A stretch of DNA of 64,000 nt from Phytopseudomonas dryadis (GCF_004327355.1 NZ_QJUM01000020.1:1-64000); one strand, 5' to 3'. Positions 53,877 through 63,366 are shown, counted from the first letter of the stretch. Program-made: numbers and translations. Notes: a model not told the origin generated them from the letters alone.

Positions 53877-54533
53877 ATGTCCGTGAATCGCTTCGCCCCT
53901 TACCAGCAACTGGCCAGCCACCTGCTGGCCAGCAGTGCGCAGTCCCTCGACGACGGCGCCCATGATCTGTCGCACCTGCAGCGGGTGTGGGCCAATGCCT
54001 GCCGGTTGCAGCGTGAGGAGGGCGGCGATCTGCAACTGTTGCTGGTGGCCGTGCTGCTGCACGACTGCGTCGCCGTGGAGAAGGATTCGCCACGGCGCTC
54101 CAGTGCTTCGCGGTTGTCCGCCGCCAGGGCCGCCGAGTTGCTCGCCGATCTGCAATGGTCGCGGCCACGCATCGATGCGGTCTGTCATGCCATCGAGGCG
54201 CACAGCTTTTCCGCCGCCATCGCACCGACCAGCCTGGAAGCGCGCATCCTGCAGGATGCCGACCGTCTCGATGCCATCGGCCTGATCGGTGTGGCGCGCT
54301 GTTTCCATGTCTCCGGGCGTATCGGCAGTGCGCTGTACGACCCCGCCGATATCGATGCCCGGCAGCGGCCGCTGGACGACCAGCGCTACGCCCTGGATCA
54401 CTTTCACAGCAAGTTGCTGGGCCTGGCCGCCGGTTTCCAGACCGCCACCGGCGCGCGCCTGGCCGCCGAGCGGCATGCGCGCATGGTGGCTTTCCTCGAC
54501 GGTTTTCGTGAGGAAAGCGGTGCCATGGCCTAA
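53877..54533 (+). CDS. HD-domain phosphohydrolase (YedJ-like)
   Basis: 218 aa. HD-superfamily metal ligands are visible as DGAHDLSHLQRV, LLHDCVAVE, CHAIEAHSF and ILQDADRLDAIG, in the spacing of the YedJ/PgpH-like group. Likely a cytoplasmic phosphohydrolase of unknown substrate. Probably monocistronic, 219 bases from the vgrG start across a gap with no other feature noticed. Confidence 0.85.
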   Translation: MSVNRFAPYQQLASHLLASSAQSLDDGAHDLSHLQRVWANACRLQREEGGDLQLLLVAVLLHDCVAVEKDSPRRSSASRLSAARAAELLADLQWSRPRIDAVCHAIEAHSFSAAIAPTSLEARILQDADRLDAIGLIGVARCFHVSGRIGSALYDPADIDARQRPLDDQRYALDHFHSKLLGLAAGFQTATGARLAAERHARMVAFLDGFREESGAMA

Positions 54534-54553
54534 TGCTGATCAAATAAGGTTCT

Positions 54554-54695
54554 TGTAGGAGCCGTCTCCGCCTACGGAAAATCGGCAAACCGCCGCCAGT
54601 GTAGGAGCGTCGACCTCGGCGCGATGCGAGGGTGGCCATCGCACAAAACGTGTCACGGCCACCAATCGCCGTGGGGTCGCGGTTCCTACGGGGCC
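54554..54695. repeat. REP cluster between the HD gene and solA
   Basis: GTAGGAGCCG at 54555, GTAGGAGCGTCGACCTCGGC at 54601 and the inverse end GTCGCGGTTCCTAC near 54676-54689. The head matches the REP at 150 and the cluster at 62190. No coding content seen. Confidence 0.65.
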
Positions 54696-54783
54696 AGGGC
54701 AAACCGACGTTTTGCAGGCCAAACGCTTAACTGACTGGCATTAGGCCATGACCCCACTCTCGAATTAGCTGAAGGAAATACGC

Positions 54784-55959
54784 ATGCACTACGACGTCAT
54801 CGTCATCGGTATGGGCGCCATGGGCGCGGCCACGCTGTACCAGTTGGCCAGGCGTGGCGTGCGGGTGGCCGGGCTGGATCGCCATGCGCCGCCCCACGAC
54901 CAGGGCTCCAGCCATGGCGATACGCGCATCACCCGCCAGGCCGTGGGGGAGGGCGCGGCCTATGTGCCGCTGGCGCTGAATGCCCAGCGTATCTGGCGGG
55001 AGCTGGAGGCGCAGAGCGGCGTGTCGTTGTTCGAGGCCTGCGGCATGCTCATGCTGAGCAGCAGCCAGACGCCGACGCGCGGGCATGGCACGGCGGATTT
55101 CGCCGGCGAAACCGCAGCCCTGGCCAAGCGCTTCGGTATCGAACACCGCCTGCTCGACGCCGCGCAGATCCGCCAGCGCTTTCCCCAGTTCGGCGGCTTT
55201 GGCGAACAGGCCGTCGGTTATTACGAACCCGGTGCGGGTTACGTGCGACCGGAGCGCTGTATCCAGGTGCAGCTGCAACTGGCCCGGCAACTGGGCGCGA
55301 CACTCCACCCGGATACGCCGGTCACCGGCATCGAGTCTCTCGGTCAGGGCGTGCGCGTGCGCACCGCCGCGGGCAGCCTGAGCGCCGACCGGGTGATCGT
55401 CAGCGCCGGCATGTGGACGGGGCGCCTGCTGGGCGAGCCCTTCGAGCGGCTGCTCAGGGTCTGCCGCCAGCAACTGCTCTGGTTCGAGCTGGACGAGCCC
55501 GAGCGCTTCGCCCCCGGCGCGCCCGTGTACATCCTCCTGCATGGCGCCGCCGATACCGACAGCTGCTACGGCTTTCCGCCATTGCCGGGGGAAAACGCCA
55601 TCAAGATCGCTACCGAACAGTACCTGGACAGCAGCGACCCCGACGACGTCGACCGCAGCGTCAGCCAGGCCGATATCGACGCCTTGTATGACGCGCATGT
55701 GGCCGGCCGCCTGTTGGGCGTGTCGAAACGGCTGCTGAAGTCGAAGGTGTGCACCTACACCCTCACCCCGGATTTCGATTTCATCATCGATGCCCATCCC
55801 GAGCTGGCCGGGGTCACCGTGGTGTCGGCCTGTTCGGGGCACGGCTTCAAGCATTCGGCCGGAATCGGCGAGGCGCTGGCCATGCATCACTGCAACGAGC
55901 CGGGCGCGGTGGATCTGTCGGCCTTTGCCCTGGCGCGTCTGGCCGCCGGGCGTGCGTAG
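54784..55959 (+). CDS. solA: N-methyl-L-tryptophan oxidase / sarcosine oxidase family (SolA)
   Basis: 391 aa monomeric flavin amine oxidase that demethylates N-methyl amino acids, giving formaldehyde and H2O2. The FAD-binding VIVIGMGAMGAATLYQLARR begins at residue 5, and Cys323 in SKVCTYTLTPD is the expected covalent 8-alpha-S-cysteinyl-FAD site. SACSGHGFKHSAGIGEAL is the family's C-terminal motif. Whether the preferred substrate is N-methyltryptophan or sarcosine cannot be told. Confidence 0.9.
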   Translation: MHYDVIVIGMGAMGAATLYQLARRGVRVAGLDRHAPPHDQGSSHGDTRITRQAVGEGAAYVPLALNAQRIWRELEAQSGVSLFEACGMLMLSSSQTPTRGHGTADFAGETAALAKRFGIEHRLLDAAQIRQRFPQFGGFGEQAVGYYEPGAGYVRPERCIQVQLQLARQLGATLHPDTPVTGIESLGQGVRVRTAAGSLSADRVIVSAGMWTGRLLGEPFERLLRVCRQQLLWFELDEPERFAPGAPVYILLHGAADTDSCYGFPPLPGENAIKIATEQYLDSSDPDDVDRSVSQADIDALYDAHVAGRLLGVSKRLLKSKVCTYTLTPDFDFIIDAHPELAGVTVVSACSGHGFKHSAGIGEALAMHHCNEPGAVDLSAFALARLAAGRA

Positions 55960-56041
55960 GGCTGCAAGTTAAAAGCGGTTCAGGCGTAACGTCCAGGCTT
56001 TTGCTTCTGGCTTGTCGCTTGAAGCTTGCCGCTCGAAGCTT
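55960..56041. repeat. degenerate 7-bp-period sequence after GNAT stop
   Basis: Read leftward from the GNAT stop: AAGCTTCGAGCGGCAAGCTT then CAAGCGACAAGCCAGAAGC, i.e. AGC every 7 bases with drifted intervening bases. It is a decayed relative of the GCTTGCA arrays and again starts at a stop codon. Confidence 0.55.
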
Positions 56042-56533
56042 TCAATCGTGCAACTGGCGGTACATCACATGGCAGTCCACCAGACCCAGGGTGCGGTGGC
56101 GGTAGGCCTTGGGCAGGGTGCCGACGATGGCGAAGCCGTGTTTCTGCCACAGCGCCACGGCGACCCGGTTGGTGGCCACCACGGAGTTGAACTGCATGGC
56201 CAGGAAGCCCAGCTCGCGCCCGACCTGCAACGAGTGCGCGCACAGGGCGCTGGCCACGCCCTTGCCGCGGGCGGCGGGAGCGGTCATGTAGCCGCAGTTG
56301 CATACATGGTCGCCGGGGCCGGCGGCATTGGCCTTGATGTAGTAGGTGCCGAGGATCTGCCCGTCCTGCTCGGCGACGAAGGTGGCGCGGGGCAGTTCGA
56401 CCCAGAGTTTCCAGGCGGTATCGCGATCCATGGCCGGATCGTAGGCATAGGTTTCCTGGGCCTGGACGATGTCACGGATGATCGGCCAGACCTGCTCGAA
56501 GTCGACGGCGGTGATGGGGCGGATGGTGATCAT
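56042..56533 (-). CDS. GNAT family N-acetyltransferase
   Basis: 163 aa: MITIRPITAVDFEQVWPIIR at the start, and the acetyl-CoA loop APAARGKGVASAL with GVAL-type helix (VAVALWQKHGF). The ATG at 56533 is chosen because GAGGA is seven bases upstream; the ATG at 56545 has the same site directly against it. The phosphinothricin/ribosomal-type subgroup is not determinable. Next gene upstream on the same strand is the small exported protein at 56550. Confidence 0.85.
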   Translation of the reverse strand: MITIRPITAVDFEQVWPIIRDIVQAQETYAYDPAMDRDTAWKLWVELPRATFVAEQDGQILGTYYIKANAAGPGDHVCNCGYMTAPAARGKGVASALCAHSLQVGRELGFLAMQFNSVVATNRVAVALWQKHGFAIVGTLPKAYRHRTLGLVDCHVMYRQLHD

Positions 56534-56549
56534 GTTTCGCTTCATTCCT

Positions 56550-56996
56550 CTAGGGCCAGACGCAGGTATTCAGTTCGTCGAGGGCATCGCGGTCTTCCGC
56601 GAAATGGTAGGTCTTGCCGCTGCGCAGGTTGAGGTACTGGAAATCGAAGAGTACGGCCCCCTGGTGGTGAAAGCTGTAGCGTCCGCCGATGCGCTCCTCG
56701 GCGGGCAGGATTTCCAGCCAGGTGCTGAGGTATTCCCAGGGCCGGCCTTGGTTCTCGCCCTCTTCGTCGTCCAGTATCTCGCTGCTCTTGAATACCAGCG
56801 GCAGGCTGTCCGGCTGGCCGGCGTAGCGCACGTAGCCGGTGCGGTGCTGGCCCTGTTCGTCGCTGAGCAGGGCCAGGCTCAGGCGGATCGGCTTGCCGCT
56901 GCCCGTCGATTGCAGGCAGCGCACGTCGTCGGCCAGCAGTGGCAGGCTGGCCGCGCCCAGCAGCAAGGCGGCCAGGCCCTGGCGCAGGCAGTTCAT
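56550..56996 (-). CDS. Small conserved exported protein
   Basis: 148 aa with a signal peptide (MNCLRQGLAALLLGAASLPL cleaved after LLA). The mature protein has a likely disulfide pair (VRCLQS and the C-terminal NTCVWP). Family not recognised. Its start overlaps the gamma-carbonic-anhydrase stop by 4 bases, and the GNAT gene follows after about 16 bases, so a three-gene operon is likely. Confidence 0.78.
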   Translation of the reverse strand: MNCLRQGLAALLLGAASLPLLADDVRCLQSTGSGKPIRLSLALLSDEQGQHRTGYVRYAGQPDSLPLVFKSSEILDDEEGENQGRPWEYLSTWLEILPAEERIGGRYSFHHQGAVLFDFQYLNLRSGKTYHFAEDRDALDELNTCVWP

Positions 56997-57535
56997 CGGT
57001 CGAAGCCCTCGGCCAGGTGCTGATCCTTGAGCTTCACGTAGTTGCCGGCGGTGTAGCTGAAGAAGTTGCGCTCCTTGTCGGTCAGCGGCCGGGCCTGTTT
57101 CACCGGGCTGCCGACGTACAGGTAGCCGCTCTCCAGTACCTTGCCCGGCGGTACCAGGCTGCCGGCGCCGATGATCACCTCGTCCTGCACCACGGCGCCG
57201 TCCATCACCGTACTGCCCATGCCCACCAGGATGCGGCTGCCCAGGGTGCAGCCATGCAGCATGACCTTGTGGCCGATGGTCACCTCGTCGCCGATGATCA
57301 GCGGGAAACCGTCCGGGTTGAACGGCCCGGCGTGGGTGATGTGCAGCACACTGCCGTCCTGCACGCTGGTGCGTCTGCCGATGCGGATGCGGTGCATGTC
57401 GCCGCGGATCACGGTCAGCGGCCACACCGAGCTGTCTTCGCCGATTTCGACGTCGCCGATGACCACCGCCGAGGCGTCGACGAATACCCGGTCTGCCAGG
57501 CTCGGAGTAATGCCCTGGTAAGTACGAATCGCCAC
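56993..57535 (-). CDS. Gamma-carbonic-anhydrase-like hexapeptide protein (YrdA/CaiE type)
   Basis: 180 aa left-handed beta-helix protein. Hexapeptide repeats run through VVIGDVEIGEDSSVWPLTVI, and the zinc-ligand histidines are visible in VLHITHAG and VTIGHKVMLHGC. Ends with the helical NFFSYTAGNYVKLKDQHLAE cap seen in YrdA proteins. These are trimeric and often lack detectable carbonic anhydrase activity. Confidence 0.9.
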   Translation of the reverse strand: MAIRTYQGITPSLADRVFVDASAVVIGDVEIGEDSSVWPLTVIRGDMHRIRIGRRTSVQDGSVLHITHAGPFNPDGFPLIIGDEVTIGHKVMLHGCTLGSRILVGMGSTVMDGAVVQDEVIIGAGSLVPPGKVLESGYLYVGSPVKQARPLTDKERNFFSYTAGNYVKLKDQHLAEGFDR

Positions 57536-57562
57536 GATAGAACCTCTCAGAACCAGCTAAAA

Positions 57563-57703
57563 GTCTGCTGCGCGTCGGTCCTGCGGCGTTAAAAACAGGC
57601 TCGGAATGCTCATTTACAGCAGTAAACTCCGCTTCCTCGCCTGTTTTCGCCTTGCAGGGACCCTAGCTCGCTAGCCTTTAAGCAGGCTCTCAAGCTGCGC
57701 GAA
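57563..57703. repeat. dispersed intergenic repeat, compact copy
   Basis: CTGCTGCGCGTCGGTCCTGC, GCGTTAAAAACAGGCTCGGA, TTTACAGCAGTAAACTCCGC, TTCCTCGCCTGTTTTCGCC and CTAGCTCGCTAGC follow one another. The internal TTTACAGCAGTAAA and CTAGCTCGCTAG are palindromic. It is the compact form of the element at 39634-39860 and lies between gamma-CA and prlC promoters. Confidence 0.7.
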
Positions 57704-57777
57704 GGGTTGATTGTAATTAAGATGACGCCATATCTGCTCAACAAGCCCTTCTATTCATTCCACCACAGGTACCCGAC

Positions 57778-59826
57778 GTGAGTGCGAACAATCCCCTGCT
57801 GCAACCCTTCGACCTGCCCCCCTATTCGGCGATCCGCCCCGAGCACGTCGAGCCGGCGGTGGACGCCATTCTCGCCGAAAGCCGCGCAGTCGTTGCCGAG
57901 CTGCTGGCCAGCCAGGGCGATGCGCCGCGCTGGGCGTCGCTGATCGACCCGCTCGACGAGCAGGGTTCGAAACTGGGCCGGGCCTGGAGCCCGGTCAGCC
58001 ACCTGAATGCGGTGTGCAACAACGCCGAGCTGCGTGCCGCCTACGAGGCCTGCCTGCCGAAACTGTCGGAATACTGGACGGAAATGGGCCAGAACCGCGC
58101 GCTGTTCCAGGCCTACGAGGCGCTGGCCGCCAGCCCGGAAGCGGCCGGTTTCGACGTGGCGCAGAAGACCATCCTCGAGCACGCCCTGCGTGATTTCCGC
58201 CTCTCCGGTATCGACCTGCCGCCTGCACAGCAGAAGCGCTACGGCGAGATCCAGATGAAGCTGTCGGAGCTGGGCAGCCGCTTTTCCAACCAGTTGCTGG
58301 ACGCCACCCAGGCCTGGACCAAGCAGGTCGAGGACGAAAGCCTGCTCGTCGGCATCACCGATTCGGCCAAGGCGCAGATGCGCCAGGCGGCCGAGGCCAA
58401 GGGCCTGGACGGCTGGCTGATCACCCTGGAGTTCCCCAGCTACTACGCGGTGATGACCTACGCCGACAACCGCGCCCTGCGCGAAGAGCTGTATGCCGCC
58501 TATTGCACCCGCGCCTCGGATCAGGGCCCGAACGCCGGGCAGAACGACAACGGCCCGGTGATGGCCGAGATTCTCGACCTGCGCCAGGAGCTGGCGCGCC
58601 TGCTCGGTTTCGCCAACTATTCCGAGCTGAGCCTGGCCAGCAAGATGGCCGAGTCCACCGAGCAGGTGCTGAGCTTCCTGCGCGACCTGGCGGTGCGCAG
58701 CAAGCCGTTCGCCGAACAGGATCTGGCCGAGCTCAAGGCCTTCGCCGCCGAGCAAGGCTGCGGCGACCTGCAGAGCTGGGACGTGGGCTACTACAGCGAA
58801 AAGCTGCGCGAGCAGCGCTACAGCATCTCCCAGGAAACCCTGCGCGCCTACTTCCCCATCGACAAGGTGCTCAGTGGCCTGTTCGCCATCGTCGAGAAGC
58901 TCTACGGCATCCAGATCAAGGAACTGTCCGGCTTCGACAGCTGGCACCCGGACGTGCGCCTGTTCGAGATCGAGGAGAACGGCCAGCACGTCGGGCGCTT
59001 CTTCTTCGACCTCTACGCCCGCGCCAACAAGCGTGGTGGCGCCTGGATGGATGGTGCCCGCGACAAGCGCCGCGCCGCCGGTGGCGAGCTGGTCAGCCCG
59101 GTGGCCAACCTGGTGTGCAATTTCACCCCGGCTTCGGCCGGCAAGCCGGCGCTGCTGACCCACGATGAAGTCACCACGCTGTTCCACGAATTCGGCCACG
59201 GCCTGCATCACCTGCTGACCCGGGTCGAGCACGTCGGCGTGTCCGGCATCAACGGCGTGGCCTGGGATGCCGTCGAGTTGCCCAGCCAGTTCATGGAAAA
59301 CTGGTGCTGGGAGCCCGAGGGCCTGGCGCTGATCTCCGGCCACTACGAGACCGGCGAGCCGCTGCCCCAGGATCTGCTCGACAAGATGCTGGCGGCGAAG
59401 AACTTCCAGTCCGGGCTGATGATGGTGCGCCAGCTGGAGTTCTCGCTGTTCGACTTCGAACTGCACGCCAGCCATGGCGACGGCCGCAGCGTGCTGGAGG
59501 TGCTCGAGGGCATCCGCGACGAGGTCTCGGTGATGCGTCCGCCGGCCTACAACCGTTTCCCCAACAGCTTCGCGCACATCTTCGCCGGTGGGTACGCGGC
59601 CGGTTACTACAGTTACAAGTGGGCCGAAGTGCTGTCCGCCGACGCCTTCTCGAAGTTCGAGGAAGAGGGCGTGCTCAACCCGCAGACCGGCCGCGCCTTC
59701 CGCGAGGCGATCCTGGCCCGTGGCGGCTCCCAGGCGCCGATGGTGCTGTTCGTCGACTTCCGCGGCCGCGAGCCGAGCATCGATGCCCTGCTGCGCCATC
59801 TGGGCCTGAGCGCGGAGGCGGCATGA
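57778..59826 (+). CDS. prlC: Oligopeptidase A
   Basis: 682 aa M3-family zinc metallopeptidase that degrades short peptides, including cleaved signal peptides, in the cytoplasm. The zinc site HEFGHGLHHLL begins at residue 470, as in E. coli OpdA, and the third ligand Glu follows in SQFMENWCWE. GTG start at 57778. The stop overlaps yheV by 4 bases. Confidence 0.95.
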   Translation: MSANNPLLQPFDLPPYSAIRPEHVEPAVDAILAESRAVVAELLASQGDAPRWASLIDPLDEQGSKLGRAWSPVSHLNAVCNNAELRAAYEACLPKLSEYWTEMGQNRALFQAYEALAASPEAAGFDVAQKTILEHALRDFRLSGIDLPPAQQKRYGEIQMKLSELGSRFSNQLLDATQAWTKQVEDESLLVGITDSAKAQMRQAAEAKGLDGWLITLEFPSYYAVMTYADNRALREELYAAYCTRASDQGPNAGQNDNGPVMAEILDLRQELARLLGFANYSELSLASKMAESTEQVLSFLRDLAVRSKPFAEQDLAELKAFAAEQGCGDLQSWDVGYYSEKLREQRYSISQETLRAYFPIDKVLSGLFAIVEKLYGIQIKELSGFDSWHPDVRLFEIEENGQHVGRFFFDLYARANKRGGAWMDGARDKRRAAGGELVSPVANLVCNFTPASAGKPALLTHDEVTTLFHEFGHGLHHLLTRVEHVGVSGINGVAWDAVELPSQFMENWCWEPEGLALISGHYETGEPLPQDLLDKMLAAKNFQSGLMMVRQLEFSLFDFELHASHGDGRSVLEVLEGIRDEVSVMRPPAYNRFPNSFAHIFAGGYAAGYYSYKWAEVLSADAFSKFEEEGVLNPQTGRAFREAILARGGSQAPMVLFVDFRGREPSIDALLRHLGLSAEAA

Positions 59827-60098
59827 GCGAGGTCACGCCCAAGCGCTTCATCGCCGGCGCCGTGTGCCCGGCGTGCAGCGAGATGGACAGCATCAAGATG
59901 TGGAACGTCGACGGCGTGCCGCACCGCGAGTGCGTGCACTGCGGTTATGCCGACACCCTGGATGAGCGCGGCAACTCGGTGGCCAGGGAACTGCCCACGC
60001 GGGTCAACGTCAGCGCCCTGAAACCCAAGGCCGCCGACCCCAAGGTCAAGGCCGTGCAGTTCTTCCCCAACCCGAAACTGAAGAAGGCCGACGACTGA
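59823..60098 (+). CDS. yheV: YheV-family zinc-ribbon protein
   Basis: 91 aa. The N-terminal KRFIAGAVCPACSEMDSIKM and RECVHCGYADT give two CxxC pairs of a zinc ribbon. In E. coli yheV is also next to prlC-related genes (kefB region), and the prlC-yheV pair is common in gammaproteobacteria. Translationally coupled to prlC (ATGA). Function unknown. Confidence 0.9.
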   Translation: MSEVTPKRFIAGAVCPACSEMDSIKMWNVDGVPHRECVHCGYADTLDERGNSVARELPTRVNVSALKPKAADPKVKAVQFFPNPKLKKADD

Positions 60099-60164
60099 TC
60101 GACACGGATGGCGTGCCCGGGCCTGCCCGACGCCCGTGGCGATCTGTCCGCACAAGGAGCCTCC

Positions 60165-61238
60165 ATGCGTTATCTGCTATTGCCGCTGCTGGTCGCTGCG
60201 CTATCGGCCCAGGCCGAGGTGCGTATCGACGATCTCGAAGCCAGGCGCGGCGACTGGGAAACCTACCGTTTCCCGCTGCTGAGCGGGGACAGCCCCGCCA
60301 TCGGGCGTATCAACACCTTCCTGCACACGCTCGAGCTGCAGGCGTTGCCGGGCCGCTTCGAGCAGTCGCCGTTCGAGAAGGTCTGGCCGAAGCGAGGCGA
60401 GATCTGGGGGGTGAATCTCCTCGACTACCAGGTCGTCGGTCAAGGGCCGGGGTATCTGTCGGTGGCGATCGAGGGTGAATACACCGCGGCGTACACCAGC
60501 CGGAGCACACGCAGCTACAACTTCGACCTGGCCAGCGGCCGTCCCATCGCCCTGGCTCAGCTGTTCAGCCGCGACGGGCTGCTGCGTGTGCAACGCGAGG
60601 CGCAGGCCCAGCGGGCCAAGCGCATGGAGGACTTCCTCGGACAATTGCCGCCGGCTCAAGCCGGTCACGCCGAAGACATGAGCGAAGACGAGCAGTGGCA
60701 GGAGGATCAACGGGAGATGTATCTCCGCTGCCTGGATTCGCGGCGCCATGCCGACCTCGATTACGATCGCGTGCAACTGAGCGGCGACGCCCTGACCCTG
60801 ATCGCCGAACCCTGCGCCGCCCACGTCGAGCGCGCCCTGGACGACCTGGGCGAGTTTCCCAACCGTTTCAGCTATCGGTCCCTGGGCGACGACCTCAGCC
60901 CCTATGGCCGCTGCCTGCTGCTGGAGCGCCGCGGCGATTGCGTGTTGCCCGTGAGCGAGAATGCGCAAGGCGTTTACCGGGGTACGCTGGGGCGTTATCC
61001 GATCACCCTGGTGATCGAGCGGCTGTACGCCGATGGCAGCCTGTCCGCCAGCTACTTCTACGACAAATACGCGAAACGCATCGAGCTGGGTGGCAAGTAC
61101 CGGCAGGCTGTCCATACCCTGCGCGAGGGCGGCGAGTCGCCAGCGCGTTTCGAGCTCGAGCGCCAGGCCGACGGCAGCCTGAAAGGCACATGGCAGCAGG
61201 GCGACAAGCCGGTACTGGATGTTCGGCTGACCCCGTGA
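60165..61238 (+). CDS. Conserved exported protein
   Basis: 357 aa with a signal peptide (MRYLLLPLLVAALSAQA). The middle part (YTSRSTRSYNFDLASGRPIA with LAQLFS) recalls the RsiV/DUF3298-type fold, but no family can be assigned securely. AAGGAG seven bases before the ATG. It is followed after 22 bases by the DUF1835 gene and is probably co-transcribed with it. Confidence 0.78.
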   Translation: MRYLLLPLLVAALSAQAEVRIDDLEARRGDWETYRFPLLSGDSPAIGRINTFLHTLELQALPGRFEQSPFEKVWPKRGEIWGVNLLDYQVVGQGPGYLSVAIEGEYTAAYTSRSTRSYNFDLASGRPIALAQLFSRDGLLRVQREAQAQRAKRMEDFLGQLPPAQAGHAEDMSEDEQWQEDQREMYLRCLDSRRHADLDYDRVQLSGDALTLIAEPCAAHVERALDDLGEFPNRFSYRSLGDDLSPYGRCLLLERRGDCVLPVSENAQGVYRGTLGRYPITLVIERLYADGSLSASYFYDKYAKRIELGGKYRQAVHTLREGGESPARFELERQADGSLKGTWQQGDKPVLDVRLTP

Positions 61239-61260
61239 TGGTGGCCGACAAGGAGGATCG

Positions 61261-62037
61261 ATGTGGCATCTGGTATGTGGTGATAACGCGGTAGCGGCCG
61301 TGACCCATGTGATCGGCCGGCAGGCCGCCGAGGCTGGCTTGCGCGTGTTGCGCGACGATCTGGCGGTCGGTCCGCTGGGCGACGTGGACATGCCGCCCTG
61401 TAGCGCCCGCGTGGCTTTCTGGAGCGCGGTATGGCCCGAGGGGGTGACGCCGGTGCCGGATTTCGCCACGGAATTGCCCGCCGATGCGCGCTGGATCGCC
61501 GGGCTCGCCCGGCAGGAGAGGCCGGTGACCCTGTGGCACGGCGACAGTGCCAGCGAGCAATTGCTGCTGGCGCGGGTCGCCCATGCTCTCGAAGGCAGCC
61601 CACTGGCGTTATGGGAAGTGCCCTGCGGCAGCGGCGACAGCCGCGTCGAGACGCGCAAGGCGGTGGCCATGCATCGCCCCGAGGAACTGGCGGCATTGGC
61701 CCGACCGCGCGAGGTCGATGCCGCGCGGCGCCGCTTCCTGGCCGCGCAATGGCGCGCTGGGCTGGCGGACAACGCGCTGATCCGCCGCTGGCAGGCGAAT
61801 GCCTTCCACGGCGAGGACTACCAGGTTATCGACGCTGCCCTGCTGCATCATGCTTCCGCCGAGGAGCAGCCGCTGGCGCGACTGATGGCCGAGGTGATGG
61901 CGCGCAACGACGGTTTCTTCGCCAGCGATTACTTCCTGTTCTGGCGTGCCCGTGAGCTGGTAGCGGCGGGGCACTTGCAACTGACCAGGGAGAGTGGAGA
62001 GCATGGCTATGCTGGATTGCAGGTACGCCGATCCTAG
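61261..62037 (+). CDS. DUF1835 domain protein
   Basis: 258 aa. The N-terminal MWHLVCGDNAVAAVTHVIG with VLRDDLAVGPLGD and VTLWHGDSASEQLLLAR is the DUF1835 pattern; a DUF3658-like helical half follows. Cytoplasmic, function unknown. AAGGAGGA lies just before the ATG. Confidence 0.85.
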   Translation: MWHLVCGDNAVAAVTHVIGRQAAEAGLRVLRDDLAVGPLGDVDMPPCSARVAFWSAVWPEGVTPVPDFATELPADARWIAGLARQERPVTLWHGDSASEQLLLARVAHALEGSPLALWEVPCGSGDSRVETRKAVAMHRPEELAALARPREVDAARRRFLAAQWRAGLADNALIRRWQANAFHGEDYQVIDAALLHHASAEEQPLARLMAEVMARNDGFFASDYFLFWRARELVAAGHLQLTRESGEHGYAGLQVRRS

Positions 62038-62474
62038 TGTCGCGTCAACCCTGAAATGCCGGACGTAGATACCGCCTCGCCCCGAGACCTTGCCATGCCG
62101 TTCGGAGTCGGCGTGCCCATTGGTAGGCGTGTCGCCCCCTGCGCGAATCGATGGCGGCCGCCACCCGATATCGGTGCCGTGCGCACCATTCGCTCCGGGT
62201 CGGGGCTCCTACGCTAGCGCGGCAAACCGCCGACCGTGTAGGAGCGCCGCCCCCGGCGCGATGCGATGGCGGCCATCCCGCAGAGTCCGTGGTGTGGTCA
62301 CCATTCGCCGCGGGGGCGCGGCTCCTACGCTAATGCGGCCCGCCCCCTACGAGAAGCCGTTCAACCGTCAGTTGGCCTGTGACGCGACCCAGGGTCCGAG
62401 CGCGTGGCGCCAGGGTAGGTTGCTGGGCCGCACCGGCTGCGAATAGCGTGGCCAGCGCGGGTGATGGATGGCGC
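62038..62474. other. 437-base intergenic region with REP cluster
   Basis: No coding region supported. At least three REP-like modules are visible: an inverse end GGGGCTCCTAC near 62202, GTAGGAGCGCCGCCCCCGGC at 62237 and GGGGGCGCGGCTCCTACGC near 62311-62330, i.e. facing pairs able to form large hairpins. They probably act at the 3' ends of the DUF1835 and AraC genes, which converge here. Confidence 0.65.
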
Positions 62475-63266
62475 TCAGCCGCGAAAGAACTCCCCCGGTG
62501 TGGCGCCGAACTGCTGACGAAAGGCGGCGATGAAGGCCGAGGTGGAATCGTAGCCGCAGAGCAGGGCCACGTCGGTGACGCGCTGGCCCTGCTCCAGCGG
62601 CGTGAGGGCGCCGAGCAGGCGCAGGCGCTGGCGCCAGGCGCGGAAGGTCAGGCCGGTGTCGCGCAGGAACAGGCGGCTCAGGGTCTTTTCCGAGGTACCC
62701 AGCCGCTCGCCCCAGGCCGCCAGGGTGCGGTCGTCGTCCGGCTGCGCCTGCAGGCGGCGGCACAGGGTGCGCAGGCGCGGATCGCTCGGCAGCGGCAGCG
62801 ACAGGTGCACCTGGGGGGCGGCGCGCAGGCGGTCGAGCAACACCTGGGCCAGGCGCCCCTCGGCGCCCTGTTCGTCATATTCCACCGGCAGTTGGCTGAA
62901 GCTGCGGATCAGCTCGCGGGTCAGGGCGTCGACACCCAGCACCCGGCAACTGCCGGGTTGCGGATCGGCGCTGCCATCGTCCAGGTAGAGGCTGCGCATC
63001 TCGGTATGCGGCGAGCTGTGCACCTCGTGTTCGAGGCCGGCGGGAATCCAGATCGCGCGCTGCGGCGGCGCAACGAAACTGCCCGCCGCGGTATGCACGT
63101 GCAGCACGCCCTGGATGGCATAGGTCAGCTGTACCCAGGGGTGGCTGTGGCGCGGCGTGCCGGTCTGGCGGATCAGCGATTCGTTGCGCGCGTAGAGCGG
63201 GCGCGGCAGGCGATCGAGCTGGGGCACGCTGCGTTCGGTGACGCTGTGATGTCCGTTCGGCGACAT
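62475..63266 (-). CDS. AraC-family transcriptional regulator (NimR-like)
   Basis: 263 aa. N-terminal cupin (RHSHPWVQLTYAIQGVLHVH, AIWIPAGLEHEVHSS) and C-terminal double HTH (TLAAWGERLGTSEKTLSRLF with VTDVALLCGYDSTSAFIAAF and FGATPGEFF). This cupin-AraC type often regulates an adjacent exporter. It is divergent from the symporter gene across 100 bases and probably controls it. Confidence 0.88.
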   Translation of the reverse strand: MSPNGHHSVTERSVPQLDRLPRPLYARNESLIRQTGTPRHSHPWVQLTYAIQGVLHVHTAAGSFVAPPQRAIWIPAGLEHEVHSSPHTEMRSLYLDDGSADPQPGSCRVLGVDALTRELIRSFSQLPVEYDEQGAEGRLAQVLLDRLRAAPQVHLSLPLPSDPRLRTLCRRLQAQPDDDRTLAAWGERLGTSEKTLSRLFLRDTGLTFRAWRQRLRLLGALTPLEQGQRVTDVALLCGYDSTSAFIAAFRQQFGATPGEFFRG

Positions 63267-63366
63267 GATCTGGCTTTATGGCGTTAGTCGGCAATGACGG
63301 CTCAGGGTAGAGTGAGCGCCTTTGCATGGCAACCGCGCTTGCCTTCGTTCGTTCGGAATCCTGCCC

